Shown here: piece by piece, positions 9,311 to 16,994 of the stretch
How positions within the stretch are numbered: position 1 is the first letter of the stretch
How the letters are laid out: each line of letters opens with the position of its first letter
Assembly (NCBI GenBank): GCA_900543205.1
Contig: UQQM01000002.1
Location: forward strand, 43,028 to 107,027
Source: an uncultured Bacteroides sp.
GTDB lineage: Bacteria > Bacteroidota > Bacteroidia > Bacteroidales > UBA932
Direction: 5' to 3'
Length of the DNA: 64,000 bases
The notes under the pieces: model-generated
The model's database searches: none
Seen by the model: the letters and a program-made list of their open reading frames with translations, nothing else
Told to the model about the DNA's origin: nothing
Made by a program: the position numbers and the translations under genes

Positions 9311-9958
9311 TTATATGTTATTTTTGGGTAGAATGTCGGACTGGTTGTCTATGAAGAAGCAATATCCCGATTCCGAGCCTTTATGACAAAGGGAGAATCC
9401 AAGGTATTCGGTATTGTCGGCAATGTTGAAATATTTATTCTTGTATAATTTGCGACGTATGCTGACAACTGTCGCATTATCTGTCTTGGCATAGATTTCG
9501 ACAAAGAATCTAATCGGCCAGTCAGACTCGTTGGCGAGCTTGAACAAGTCCTTACCGTGGCTGAATTCCCCATCGTTCCTTGCCTTGAACTCGATAATGC
9601 ATGCGGGCTTTCCGTTGTGGTCAAATATCGTAAGATCAATATTGCCTTTGCGCCCGGAGCCGCAAATGAGTTTGTCGACAGGCTTTCCGTCTTTGCTGAA
9701 CTTATATGGTCTCTCGGTAGGAGTCTCCACTGAATATGTGTAGCCTTTATCTGCTAATTCCTTGTCGGCGAGGAAAACCTCTATGAATGCCATTTTGAGC
9801 TCCTGCTCGCTGATTCTGCCGGAATTGCCCGCTTTGGGAATATGTACACGCGCAGGAACACATCCTTCAATTTTTACCGATGAGAAAGAGCAGTAGAGAT
9901 TCAGGCATGCCTGTCTGAAGATGGAAACAATTTTTTCCTTGAACTGGTTATTGTCCAT
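9311..9958 (-). CDS. Unknown protein with a PD-(D/E)XK-like core
   Basis: I do not recognise this 215-residue protein. The central segment reads GNIDLTIFDHNGKPACIIEFKA. It has the spacing of a PD-(D/E)XK nuclease core: an Asp in a beta strand, a turn, then a strand ending in E-x-K. The N-terminal third is helical, with a preceding segment about growth-stage length ADKELADKGYTYSVETPTERP. No membrane or export signal is visible, so it should be cytoplasmic. It is just upstream of the M64 lipoprotein gene in the same direction and in the same AT-richer stretch. Nuclease activity is an inference from a short motif and could be wrong. Confidence 0.6.
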   Translation of the reverse strand: MDNNQFKEKIVSIFRQACLNLYCSFSSVKIEGCVPARVHIPKAGNSGRISEQELKMAFIEVFLADKELADKGYTYSVETPTERPYKFSKDGKPVDKLICGSGRKGNIDLTIFDHNGKPACIIEFKARNDGEFSHGKDLFKLANESDWPIRFFVEIYAKTDNATVVSIRRKLYKNKYFNIADNTEYLGFSLCHKGSESGYCFFIDNQSDILPKNNI

Positions 9959-10343
9959 AGTGTCACCTGTTGCCCTCCAGGCTCCGAGAGGTCATTAAAC
10001 AAAGAAAAAGTGTGAAGCCTGCTCGTCTATCTGTCAGGAGGCTGTGGTAGAGCCTTGAAGAAGATAGGACGATACAGTACTCCACACTAGAATAGATATG
10101 AGGAACTGGAAGAGTCTGTGACCTTCCACCGCATAGTCTATGCAAGAATGAGTGCTGTCCGTTGTCCTTTCTTCATTTGAAACTACCACATTTCCTGACA
10201 AGGACTGAACGAAAACACTTTCGTCTATATGTCTGTTGATTAGCTCAACAGGCCAAATATACGCTATATTTTCGATTCTACGGACAGCACTCAAGTGCTG
10301 GAAATAGAATTATGTACAATGCAATACCGGACGGCCCCTAGCG
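9959..10343. other. Noncoding region upstream of the PD-(D/E)XK-like gene
   Basis: I see no gene in these 385 bp. The open frames on the minus strand have no recognisable content. The main structure is a pair of 13-bp inverted repeats at 10149-10161 and 10281-10293. On the minus strand, TATATTTG at about 10252-10259 matches the Bacteroidetes -7 box and points toward the gene at 9958. Confidence 0.6.
10149..10293. repeat. 13-bp inverted repeats flanking 119 bp
   Basis: TGAGTGCTGTCCG at 10149-10161 is the exact reverse complement of CGGACAGCACTCA at 10281-10293. The right copy also forms a local palindrome, CAGCACTCAAGTGCTG. The enclosed segment contains a -7-like TATATTTG facing the PD-(D/E)XK-like gene, which is the layout of an invertible promoter, but inversion itself is not shown. 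Confidence 0.7.
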
Positions 10344-11645
10344 CTACACCGAGAAATTGTGATAGTGCGGGCCGAAGCGGGCGAAGGCTTCGCGGTCGAG
10401 CGCCTCGCGGTCGTCGGGGTGGGCGATGCTGATGAGCAGCTTGGCCCTTTCCTGCAGGCTCCTGCCGTAGAGGTCCACAGCCCCGTATTCGGTCACGACC
10501 CAGTGCGCGTCCGCGCGCGGGGTCACGACTCCTGCGCCGGCGTTGAGCTCGGCCACTATCTTGTTCTTGCCGTTCTTGGTGCGGGAGGCGAAGGCGGTGA
10601 TGCTCTTGCCGCCCTCCGACATTGATGCTCCGCGCACGAATTCCAGCTGTCCGCCGGTGCCGCTGAAGATGCGCGTGCCTATCGAGTCGGCGCAGATCTG
10701 CCCCGTGAGGTCCACCTCGGTGGCGGAATTGATGGCTTTCATGTGGGGGTTCTGCGCTATCACGAAGGGGTTGTTGGTGTATTTGATGTCCCTCATGTTT
10801 ACGGCCGGGTTGTGGTCGATGAAGGAGTAGACGTCCTGCGAACCGAGCAGGAAGGAGGCCACGACCTTGCCGGTATCGAGCTTCTTGCGGCTTCCGTCGA
10901 TGACTCCGCTCTTTATCAGCTTCAGCAGCCCGTCAGCGAACATCTCGGTATGCAGTCCGAGGTGCCTGTGATCCGAGAGCTGGGCCGCCAGGGCGTTCGG
11001 GAGCGCGCCTATGCCCATCTGGATGCAGTCGCCGTCCTCCACGAGCGCGGCGCAGTTCTTACCTATCAGAATCTCGGTCGGAGTGGGTTCCGCGAAGGCT
11101 GCGGTCACGAGCGGGGTGTCGTCCCTTACAAGATAGTCGAACTGGCCGAGGTCCAGCAGATCGCCGTAGGCGAACGGCACGTTGGGGTTCATGACGCCGA
11201 TTACGAGTTCCGCCGATTCCACGGCGGCCACCGAGCAGTCGACCGAGGTGCCGAGGCTGACCTTGCCGTTCTCGTCGGGAAGGGATACGTTGACCAATGC
11301 GGCTCCGAGCCTGATGTGTCCGTCGCGGTAGAGCTTCTGGCTCTCGCCGAGGTGCACCGGCAGGTAGTCGGCGTAGCCTCCGTTGACGTTTTTCCTGACG
11401 TTGGGGCCCACGAAGAAGCCCTGTTCGAAGAAGATTCCTTCGTATGCGGGGTCGCTGTAGGGCGCAGGGCCTTCGGTATGGAAATGATGGAAACGGAGGT
11501 CTGTCACGTCTCCGGCGTCGGCCCTGCGGCAGAGCGCCCGGATCAGGCAGTGCGGAACGCTGGCGACGCTGCTTAGGTGGACATGGCAATGCGACGGAAT
11601 GTGGCTCACGGCCTCGTCGGCTGAGACATATTTCGGAGTTTTCAT
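10344..11645 (-). CDS. Acetyl-CoA hydrolase/transferase family protein (CoA-transferase)
   Basis: The 433-residue protein is a family I CoA-transferase of the acetyl-CoA hydrolase / 4-hydroxybutyrate CoA-transferase type. Visible hallmarks are QMGIGALPNALAAQL, the GLHTEMF segment carrying the catalytic glutamate that forms the covalent CoA thioester, the glycine-rich CoA loop FSGTGGQLEFVRGA, and VVTEYGAVDLYG near the end. It moves CoA between short-chain acids in the cytoplasm, for example in acetate, butyrate or 4-hydroxybutyrate fermentation, but I cannot choose the substrate. Codon use and GC content match the core genome. It is the last host gene to the left of the restriction island. Confidence 0.88.
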   Translation of the reverse strand: MKTPKYVSADEAVSHIPSHCHVHLSSVASVPHCLIRALCRRADAGDVTDLRFHHFHTEGPAPYSDPAYEGIFFEQGFFVGPNVRKNVNGGYADYLPVHLGESQKLYRDGHIRLGAALVNVSLPDENGKVSLGTSVDCSVAAVESAELVIGVMNPNVPFAYGDLLDLGQFDYLVRDDTPLVTAAFAEPTPTEILIGKNCAALVEDGDCIQMGIGALPNALAAQLSDHRHLGLHTEMFADGLLKLIKSGVIDGSRKKLDTGKVVASFLLGSQDVYSFIDHNPAVNMRDIKYTNNPFVIAQNPHMKAINSATEVDLTGQICADSIGTRIFSGTGGQLEFVRGASMSEGGKSITAFASRTKNGKNKIVAELNAGAGVVTPRADAHWVVTEYGAVDLYGRSLQERAKLLISIAHPDDREALDREAFARFGPHYHNFSV

Positions 11646-11677
11646 CGGGCGTAAAATTTCTTTAATTTTGCACCCGG

Positions 11678-11685
11678 CAAAGATA
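11678..11685 (-). promoter_or_regulatory. -7 box for the CoA-transferase gene
   Basis: On the minus strand the sequence is TATCTTTG, a full match to TAnnTTTG, 32 nt before the ATG at 11645. No clear -33 TTTG is present. Confidence 0.5.
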
Positions 11686-11927
11686 ATAAAATAAACACGT
11701 AACGAAGTAATAGAAAGCGGAGAAGTTCAGAAAATAGGTTGAGAATGTGGCTATTACGCCATATTTCTCTCTTAATAAAAGGCTGAAGGAATCCGTAATA
11801 TAGAGTAATGATGCAAATGTTCAGTTACTACATCATTACCGAGTGATACAGTCAAAACGTGTTGCTAAGTGGCTATATTTCTGCAATTTGCATTATTTGT
11901 CATAACTGTCTGTAACTCACTATGAAT

Positions 11928-11935
11928 TAATTTTG
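11928..11935 (+). promoter_or_regulatory. Possible -7 box for the integrase gene
   Basis: TAATTTTG matches TAnnTTTG and lies 20 nt before the integrase ATG. A TTTG at 11896-11899 is 28 bp upstream, too far for a normal -33 box. Confidence 0.4.
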
Positions 11936-11955
11936 TAACCATAAAAAAGTGAGTT

Positions 11956-13188
11956 ATGCGAAGTACCTTTAAAGTATTATTTTACGTAAAGAAAGGTAGC
12001 GAGAAGCCTAATGGCAACCTGCCTTTGATGTGCCGCCTTACGGTGGACGGAGAAATCAAGCAGTTCAGCTGCAAGATGGATGTGCCTTTGCGTCTGTGGG
12101 ACGTGAAAAACAACAGAGCCTCGGGCAAGAGCATCGAAGCACAGAAAATCAACATTGCCGTTGATAAAATCCGGGTGGAAGTAAACCGCCGTTATCAAGA
12201 GCTGATGCAGACTAATGGGTATGTCACTGCCGCCAAGTTAAAAGATGCCTATCTCGGTATCGGTGTCAAGCAGGAGACTTTATTGAAACTTTTTGACCAG
12301 CACAACAGCGAGTTTGCCAAGAAAGTAGGATACAGCAGGGCAAAAGGAACATTCCAGCGTTATGTGACCGTCTGCAAACATATCCGTGAGTTCCTGCCTC
12401 ATACCTACAAACGTGAGGATATTTCTCTGAAAGAGTTGAACCTCTCTTTCATTAACGACTTTGAGTATTTCCTGCGCACTGAAAAGAAATGCCGTACCAA
12501 TACTATATGGGGCTACATGATTGTGCTGAAACACATCGTTTCCATAGCGCGGAATGACGGACGTCTGCCTTTCAATCCCTTTGCTGGGTATATCAACTCT
12601 CCCGAAAGTGTGGACAGAGGATATGTCACGAAAGAGGAAATACACACAATGATGGACACCGAGATGCCCGACAAGACACATGAACTTGTCAGGGACTTGT
12701 TCCTGTTTTCCACCTTCACTGGCTTGTCTTATTCCGATGTCAAGAACCTGACCAATGACAATTTGCAGACATTCTTTGACGGAAACATTTGGATTATCAC
12801 CCGAAGAAAGAAGACCAACACGGAATCCAATATCCGTCTGTTAGATGTACCCAGACGTATCATAGAGAAGTACAAAGGCATGACAAAAGACAACAAGGTA
12901 TTCCCTATGCCGAGCAATACGACTTGCAACAAGAAGTTGAAAACCATTGCCAAATTGTGCGGTATAAAAGCCCATCTGACCTATCATGTTGCAAGACATT
13001 CAGCGGCGACCACCATTTTATTATCCAACGGAGTACCGATTGAAACCGTAAGCAGACTGTTGGGGCACACCAACATAAAGACGACCCAAATCTACGCAAA
13101 GATAACCGCCCAAAAGATAAGTCAGGACATGGAACAACTCTCTGAAAAATTGGGAGATATGGAGAAAAGCATTTGTAGGTCGATATGA
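11956..13188 (+). CDS. Tyrosine site-specific integrase, CTnDOT family
   Basis: The 410-residue protein has an N-terminal arm-type DNA-binding domain (about 1-95), a SAM-like core-binding domain (about 105-205) and a C-terminal catalytic domain. Catalytic residues visible are K285 or K286 in TRRKKT, H344-x-x-R347, H371 in LLGHT and the nucleophile Y380 in QIYAKI. The position of the first catalytic arginine, in TGLSYSDV, is S258. IntDOT is known to carry a serine (S259) at this place in a protein of nearly equal length, so it should be active. It would integrate or excise the island by strand exchange at short cores. A role in local inversion next to the R-M genes is possible, but no inverted hsdS copy is present in this window. 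Confidence 0.93.
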   Translation: MRSTFKVLFYVKKGSEKPNGNLPLMCRLTVDGEIKQFSCKMDVPLRLWDVKNNRASGKSIEAQKINIAVDKIRVEVNRRYQELMQTNGYVTAAKLKDAYLGIGVKQETLLKLFDQHNSEFAKKVGYSRAKGTFQRYVTVCKHIREFLPHTYKREDISLKELNLSFINDFEYFLRTEKKCRTNTIWGYMIVLKHIVSIARNDGRLPFNPFAGYINSPESVDRGYVTKEEIHTMMDTEMPDKTHELVRDLFLFSTFTGLSYSDVKNLTNDNLQTFFDGNIWIITRRKKTNTESNIRLLDVPRRIIEKYKGMTKDNKVFPMPSNTTCNKKLKTIAKLCGIKAHLTYHVARHSAATTILLSNGVPIETVSRLLGHTNIKTTQIYAKITAQKISQDMEQLSEKLGDMEKSICRSI

Positions 13189-13198
13189 AAATTACGGA

Positions 13199-13385
13199 CC
13201 GTCAGTCGCCTGTTTCCTTGCTCGTCCATTAAGTTAGTAAAGACTTTATTGAAAGGGAAAAGGTCAGGCGGCTGTGCCGTTTCGGGCAGAATCTTCCTCT
13301 TCCAGAGCGTATTCAGCCCGAAAACCTTTTCCCTTTCACGTCTGTACAATGGACACTGACGGCTACGGAAACAAACGACTGACGG
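13199..13385. repeat. 187-bp nested inverted repeat directly after the integrase gene
   Basis: Four complementary segment pairs lie in nested order: 13199-13217 with 13367-13385 (17 of 19 paired), 13224-13230 with 13348-13354 (7 of 7), 13251-13264 with 13324-13337 (14 of 14), and 13280-13287 with 13316-13323 (8 of 8). The left strand has an extra small hairpin, CGGC-TGT-GCCG, between the last two pairs, so a transcript would fold into a long branched rod. It begins 10 bp after the integrase stop. It may be a noncoding RNA, a folded recombination site or an elaborate terminator. Confidence 0.8.
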
Positions 13386-13964
13386 AAAAGAATCGTCAAA
13401 GACAAAACTATTGAATAGGCATATATGTCTATCATTATTTGTTTATAGAATTTCATTCAAAACCGAGGGAGGTGTTTTTATAGGACACAATAAAATGGTG
13501 GCAAACGGGAAACTGCACTCCCTCCAGAAAATAATCTTTTTCTTTTGGCGGTATTTTTGGAACACCGTTTTCGCCTTGTCGGAATGTCGTGCTTTACCGA
13601 TAGGCAAGGTGCTACTCATTCCTACAATTTATTGACCGTTTTTTTCTTGACGGCTTAGAGACCAACCGACCATGATGCTAACCAATAATTGGGCAAACCA
13701 ACCAACCGACCGTTATTTGTTGGTAGCAACAAATAATATGACCAATCTCAAACAAGCATCTTATCAAAGACAATTCTCCTATTTTTAATCGTGATTTCCA
13801 TGCTTAATTTTTATGTTCAAGCGAACATCGCAAGTTGTGTTTTGGGCTGCCCGAAATGTTTTCGGTGCCCCAAAACTACTTGTTGGAATCTTCTCCTCCA
13901 AAGTCGGAAAACATATGCGTACAGAAAAGTAAAGTACTTCTATTATAAAACAAAATTAATTCAC

Positions 13965-13972
13965 TATCTTTG
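13965..13972 (+). promoter_or_regulatory. -7 box for the regulator and R-M operon
   Basis: TATCTTTG is a full TAnnTTTG match, 16 nt before the first ATG of the regulator gene. It is probably the main promoter for the downstream restriction genes, because no other -7 box is seen before hsdM. Confidence 0.6.
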
Positions 13973-13988
13973 CCTTAAATTCAATTTA

Positions 13989-14198
13989 ATGATTGATATG
14001 GAAGATATAAATAGGCTCAAATTGGTTCTTGTCGAGAAAAAGAAAACTGGCAAATGGTTGGCTGAACAATTGAAAAAAGATCCTTCGACAGTGTCAAAAT
14101 GGTGTACCAATGTTTCACAGCCTGACTTGGCTACTCTTTCAAGAATAGCCGAATTATTAGATATTGACAGGAGGGAACTTATTAATAAAAGCAAGTGA
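13989..14198 (+). CDS. Small Xre/Cro-type helix-turn-helix regulator
   Basis: I start this at the ATG at 13989, giving 69 residues; ATG 13998 is an alternative. A longer open frame back to 13791 would run through the promoter box and a hairpin. The chain is a single HTH_3 domain: TGKWLAEQLKKDPSTVSKWC forms the two DNA-contacting helices and QPDLATLSRIAELLDID forms helices 4 and 5. Small Xre proteins often sit in front of type I or II restriction genes in Bacteroidetes and time methylase before nuclease expression. Here it lies 46 bp upstream of hsdM in the same direction, so control of the R-M operon is a fair inference. Confidence 0.85.
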   Translation: MIDMEDINRLKLVLVEKKKTGKWLAEQLKKDPSTVSKWCTNVSQPDLATLSRIAELLDIDRRELINKSK

Positions 14199-14244
14199 AC
14201 TCGTTCCTTTGAGGAAATAAGTACAATAACATAGAAGTATATAA

Positions 14245-15801
14245 ATGACAAGCATACAACAAAGAGATCAATTGCAGTCTCAGATTTGGAAAATAGCCAA
14301 CGAAGTGCGTGGGGCTGTCGATGGATGGGACTTCAAGCAGTTTGTTTTGGGAACATTGTTCTACCGCTTCATCAGTGAAAACTTTACAGATTACATAGAA
14401 GGTGGAGACGATAGTATTGACTATGCTTCTTTACCGGACAGTATAATAACTCCAGAGATAAAGGAGGATGCGGTCAAGACGAAAGGATATTTTATATATC
14501 CGAGCCAGCTTTTTGCCAACGTGATAAAGACTGCCAACACCAATCCCAATCTTAATACGGATTTGAAGGCTATATTTGATTCTATCGAAAGCTCTGCGAA
14601 CGGTTATGCATCCGAAAAGAATATCAAAGGATTGTTTGCCGATTTTGACACAACAAGCACCCGGCTCGGCAATACTGTTGAAAACAAGAACAGCCGTTTG
14701 GCTGCTGTTTTAAAAGGTGTGGCAGGATTGAATTTTGGAAGTTTTGAAGAGCATGAGATAGACCTTTTCGGCGACGCATACGAATTTCTGATTAATAACT
14801 ATGCAGCCAATGCAGGAAAATCGGGCGGAGAGTTTTTCACTCCGCAGAATGTTTCAAAACTCATTTCACGGCTTGCCATGCATAAGCAGACGACAGTCAA
14901 TAAGATATATGATCCTGCTGCCGGCTCTGGTTCTTTGCTACTTCAAGCAAAGAAACAGTTTGAAGACCACATCATTGAAGATGGCTTCTTCGGTCAGGAA
15001 ATAAACCATACAACTTATAATCTGGCTCGTATGAATATGTTCCTGCACAATATCAATTATGATAAGTTCAACATTGCACTTGGAGATACACTTATCAATC
15101 CACAGTTTGGAGACAAAAAGCCTTTTGATGCCATCGTTTCCAACCCACCTTATTCAGTAAACTGGATTGGTTCGGATGATCCGACACTTATCAATGATGA
15201 TCGCTTTGCTCCAGCTGGGGTACTTGCACCCAAATCGAAAGCGGATTTTGCTTTCGTCCTGCACTCTTTGAGTTATCTGTCAAGCAAAGGACGGGCTGCC
15301 ATTGTCTGTTTCCCGGGCATATTCTACAGAGGTGGCGCAGAGCAGAAGATCCGGAAATATTTGGTGGACGGCAACTATGTGGAAACCATTATCTCATTGC
15401 CATCCAATTTATTCTATGGCACTCCGATAGCGGTTAATATTTTGGTTCTGTCAAAGCATAAGTCCGATACTAAAATCCAGTTTATTGATGCAAGCGGAGA
15501 AAGTTTCTTCACGAAAGAAACCAACAACAATGTACTCGAAGATAGGCATATAGACAAGATTATAGAAATCTTCGATAAAAAGGAAGATGTTGACTATATT
15601 GCAAAATCGGTTGATTATAAAACCATTACTGAAAATGATTATAATTTGTCGGTAAGCAGTTATATTGAGATGGAAGACACCCGTCCGAAGACTGATATTA
15701 AGGAACTGAACGAGCGAATCCGCCGGATTGTGGCGCGGGAAAACGAACTACGTGCGGAGATAGACAAAATAGTAGCTGAATTAGAGGATGATGAATTATG
15801 A
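14245..15801 (+). CDS. hsdM: Type I restriction-modification methyltransferase subunit HsdM
   Basis: The 518-residue protein has the HsdM N-terminal helical domain (about 8-150) and an N6-adenine methyltransferase domain. The AdoMet-binding motif I is [10 protein letters not shown] at 223-232, with Ala where Cys is common. The catalytic motif IV is NPPY at 300-303. [11 protein letters not shown] at 191-201 is the typical HsdM segment before motif I. Two HsdM and one HsdS methylate adenine on both strands of a bipartite site and protect host DNA. The C-terminal 40 residues form a coiled-coil helix that contacts HsdS. The stop overlaps the hsdS start (ATGA), so translation is probably coupled. 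Confidence 0.95.
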   Translation: MTSIQQRDQLQSQIWKIANEVRGAVDGWDFKQFVLGTLFYRFISENFTDYIEGGDDSIDYASLPDSIITPEIKEDAVKTKGYFIYPSQLFANVIKTANTNPNLNTDLKAIFDSIESSANGYASEKNIKGLFADFDTTSTRLGNTVENKNSRLAAVLKGVAGLNFGSFEEHEIDLFGDAYEFLINNYAANAGKSGGEFFTPQNVSKLISRLAMHKQTTVNKIYDPAAGSGSLLLQAKKQFEDHIIEDGFFGQEINHTTYNLARMNMFLHNINYDKFNIALGDTLINPQFGDKKPFDAIVSNPPYSVNWIGSDDPTLINDDRFAPAGVLAPKSKADFAFVLHSLSYLSSKGRAAIVCFPGIFYRGGAEQKIRKYLVDGNYVETIISLPSNLFYGTPIAVNILVLSKHKSDTKIQFIDASGESFFTKETNNNVLEDRHIDKIIEIFDKKEDVDYIAKSVDYKTITENDYNLSVSSYIEMEDTRPKTDIKELNERIRRIVARENELRAEIDKIVAELEDDEL

Positions 15802-16391
15802 GTAAGCTAAAAGAATTGATACAGAATCTTTGTCCGGATGGGGTAGAATATAAGAAGTTAGGAGAATTATTGGACTATGAACAACCTACAAAATATATAG
15901 TAGAAAGTACTGAATATGACAACTCTTATGATATACCTGTACTAACTGCTGGACAAACTTTTGTATTGGGCTATACAAATGAGAAATTTGGAGTATATAG
16001 AGCAAGTCAAGAAAATCCAACTATCATATTTGATGATTTTACAACATCCTTTCATTGGGTAGACTTTGAATTTAAAATTAAAAGTTCTGCAATGAAGATG
16101 TTAAGACCGAAAGGAACTTTTGATGGTTCTTTCAAATATGTTTATTATGCAATGAAATGCATCAAATATGAAGCAATAGATCATACTCGTCATTGGATAT
16201 CAAAATACTCCCAATTTGAAATTCCTTTCCCCCCTCCTGAGGTGCAGAAGGAAATAGTTAACATTCTTGATGATTTTACAAATCTTGCAGCGGAGCTGCA
16301 AGCGGAGCTGCAAGCGAGGAAGGAGCAGTATGAATATTACCGGAATAAATTGTTAACATTTGATAAAATAGGGGGGGTACGCAAAGCGTAA
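15798..16391 (+). CDS. hsdS: HsdS specificity subunit, first half (frame-split by a G7 tract)
   Basis: This frame encodes 197 residues: one target-recognition domain (about 15-155), then the central conserved helix ending [12 protein letters not shown]. It then reads through seven G residues into a short tail and a stop. A complete HsdS has two such TRD-helix units and about 400 residues. The second unit follows at 16397 in a frame shifted by one base, and no second full copy is present. A half-HsdS can still form a methylase by dimerising, as shown for truncated EcoDXXI-type subunits, so this state may recognise a palindromic site rather than be inactive. The helix contains the 12-bp tandem repeat at 16290-16313. 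Confidence 0.92.
   Translation: MSKLKELIQNLCPDGVEYKKLGELLDYEQPTKYIVESTEYDNSYDIPVLTAGQTFVLGYTNEKFGVYRASQENPTIIFDDFTTSFHWVDFEFKIKSSAMKMLRPKGTFDGSFKYVYYAMKCIKYEAIDHTRHWISKYSQFEIPFPPPEVQKEIVNILDDFTNLAAELQAELQARKEQYEYYRNKLLTFDKIGGVRKA
16290..16313 (+). repeat. Two-copy 12-bp tandem repeat in the HsdS spacer helix
   Basis: GCGGAGCTGCAA occurs twice in tandem in frame, encoding AELQ-AELQ, followed by a partial third GCG. It lies in the helix that separates the two recognition domains. In the EcoR124 family, two versus three copies of a 4-residue repeat (TAEL) at the same place change the length of the unspecific spacer in the DNA target. Confidence 0.85.
16371..16377 (+). promoter_or_regulatory. 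Homopolymer G7 tract, candidate phase-variation switch in hsdS
   Basis: Seven consecutive G residues lie at the junction of the two hsdS frames. With seven G, frame 1 ends at TAA 16389-16391. With eight, or five, the frame runs on through ACG-CAA-AGC-GTA-ACT-TGG into the ATG at 16397 with no stop. With six, it ends at TGA 16408-16410. This is the layout of slipped-strand switches such as the one known for the gonococcal NgoAV hsdS. Confidence 0.8.
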
Positions 16392-16396
16392 CTTGG

Positions 16397-16993
16397 ATGA
16401 AAATGAGTGAGATAGGTACATTTATAAGAGGCAAACGATTTGTAAGGACAGACATTGTTAGTGATGGTGTTCCTTGCATTCATTATGGTGATATGTACAC
16501 ATATTACGGACTATATACAACTCAAAGTAAAGGGAGACTTAGAAGTGAGCTTGCCTCAAAAATGAGATATGCTCAAAAAAATGATGTAGTAATTGTTGCC
16601 GCAGGTGAAAATAAAGAAGACATTGGCATTGGGTTAGCTTGGATTGGAGATGAGCCTGCAGCGGTACATGATGCTTGTTTCATATTTAGGAGTGATTTGT
16701 ATCCTCAATATGTTTCGCACTATTTGCGCTCAGATTATTATCATAAGCAAATAGTTAAGTATGTTTCTGAAGGAAAGATATGTTCTATATCAGCAAAAGG
16801 TTTAGGTAATACCATTATTCCAGTTCCCCCTTATGAAGAACAAGTAAGAATAGCTACACTACTTAATAATTTTGATGCATTGGTGGGTGACCTTACCGAA
16901 GGTCTTCCAGCAGAAATGGCCGCAGTGCAGGAACAATACGAATATTATAGAAACAAATTACTATCATTTTCAAGAATCCAAATAAGCGCATAA
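16397..16993 (+). CDS. hsdS: HsdS specificity subunit, second half
   Basis: The 198-residue frame encodes the second target-recognition domain (about 5-155) and a C-terminal conserved helix that ends [12 protein letters not shown], nearly the same peptide as in the first half. Its start [15 protein letters not shown] matches an internal HsdS segment, not a normal N-terminus, so it is best read as the 3' part of one hsdS gene. It could be translated alone from the ATG at 16397, but no Shine-Dalgarno is present. Fusion would give about 398 residues, the normal HsdS length. The next gene begins one base after its stop. Confidence 0.9.
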   Translation: MKMSEIGTFIRGKRFVRTDIVSDGVPCIHYGDMYTYYGLYTTQSKGRLRSELASKMRYAQKNDVVIVAAGENKEDIGIGLAWIGDEPAAVHDACFIFRSDLYPQYVSHYLRSDYYHKQIVKYVSEGKICSISAKGLGNTIIPVPPYEEQVRIATLLNNFDALVGDLTEGLPAEMAAVQEQYEYYRNKLLSFSRIQISA

Positions 16994-16994
16994 T

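Larger units (their letters stand above)
11646..11955. other. Noncoding junction region between host gene and integrase
   Basis: These 310 bp hold no gene. They shift from GC-rich host DNA to AT-rich island DNA, so the left end of the island should lie here. TAATGATG and CATCATTA, separated by 17 bp at about 11806-11838, form an 8-bp inverted repeat. GTGGCTAT occurs twice, at 11747-11754 and 11869-11876. I could not identify an attachment core that is repeated at the right end. Confidence 0.55.
13189..13988. other. Structured noncoding region between integrase and Xre-type regulator
   Basis: I see no credible gene in these 800 bp. The region is dense in secondary structure. It holds the 187-bp nested inverted repeat at 13199-13385. 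GAGGGAG near 13465 pairs with CTCCCTC near 13518. Two direct copies of ACCAACCGACC lie at 13661-13671 and 13701-13711, followed at once by a 10-bp perfect stem with 4-nt loop at 13713-13736. A hairpin at 13839-13876 has nested arms (GTTTTGGGC / GCCCCAAAAC and CCGAAA / TTTCGG). These may be integrase arm-type sites, a transfer origin remnant, terminators or a noncoding RNA. Confidence 0.65.

Noticed and set aside
10034..10294. 86-residue minus-strand open frame upstream of the PD-(D/E)XK-like gene
   Set aside because: It lies across the inverted-repeat segment, has no domain content and shows no start context; I treat the region as noncoding.
13411..13635. 74-residue open frame after the integrase
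   Set aside because: It runs through repeat-rich noncoding sequence with no recognisable protein features.
13791..13988. Longer start for the Xre-type regulator
   Set aside because: The extension crosses a hairpin and the -7 box at 13965-13972; the Xre domain starts after 13989.
15798..16993. hsdS as a decayed pseudogene
   Set aside because: Both halves are intact and well conserved, and the only fault is one base in a homopolymer, so a switch or a sequencing error is more likely than decay.
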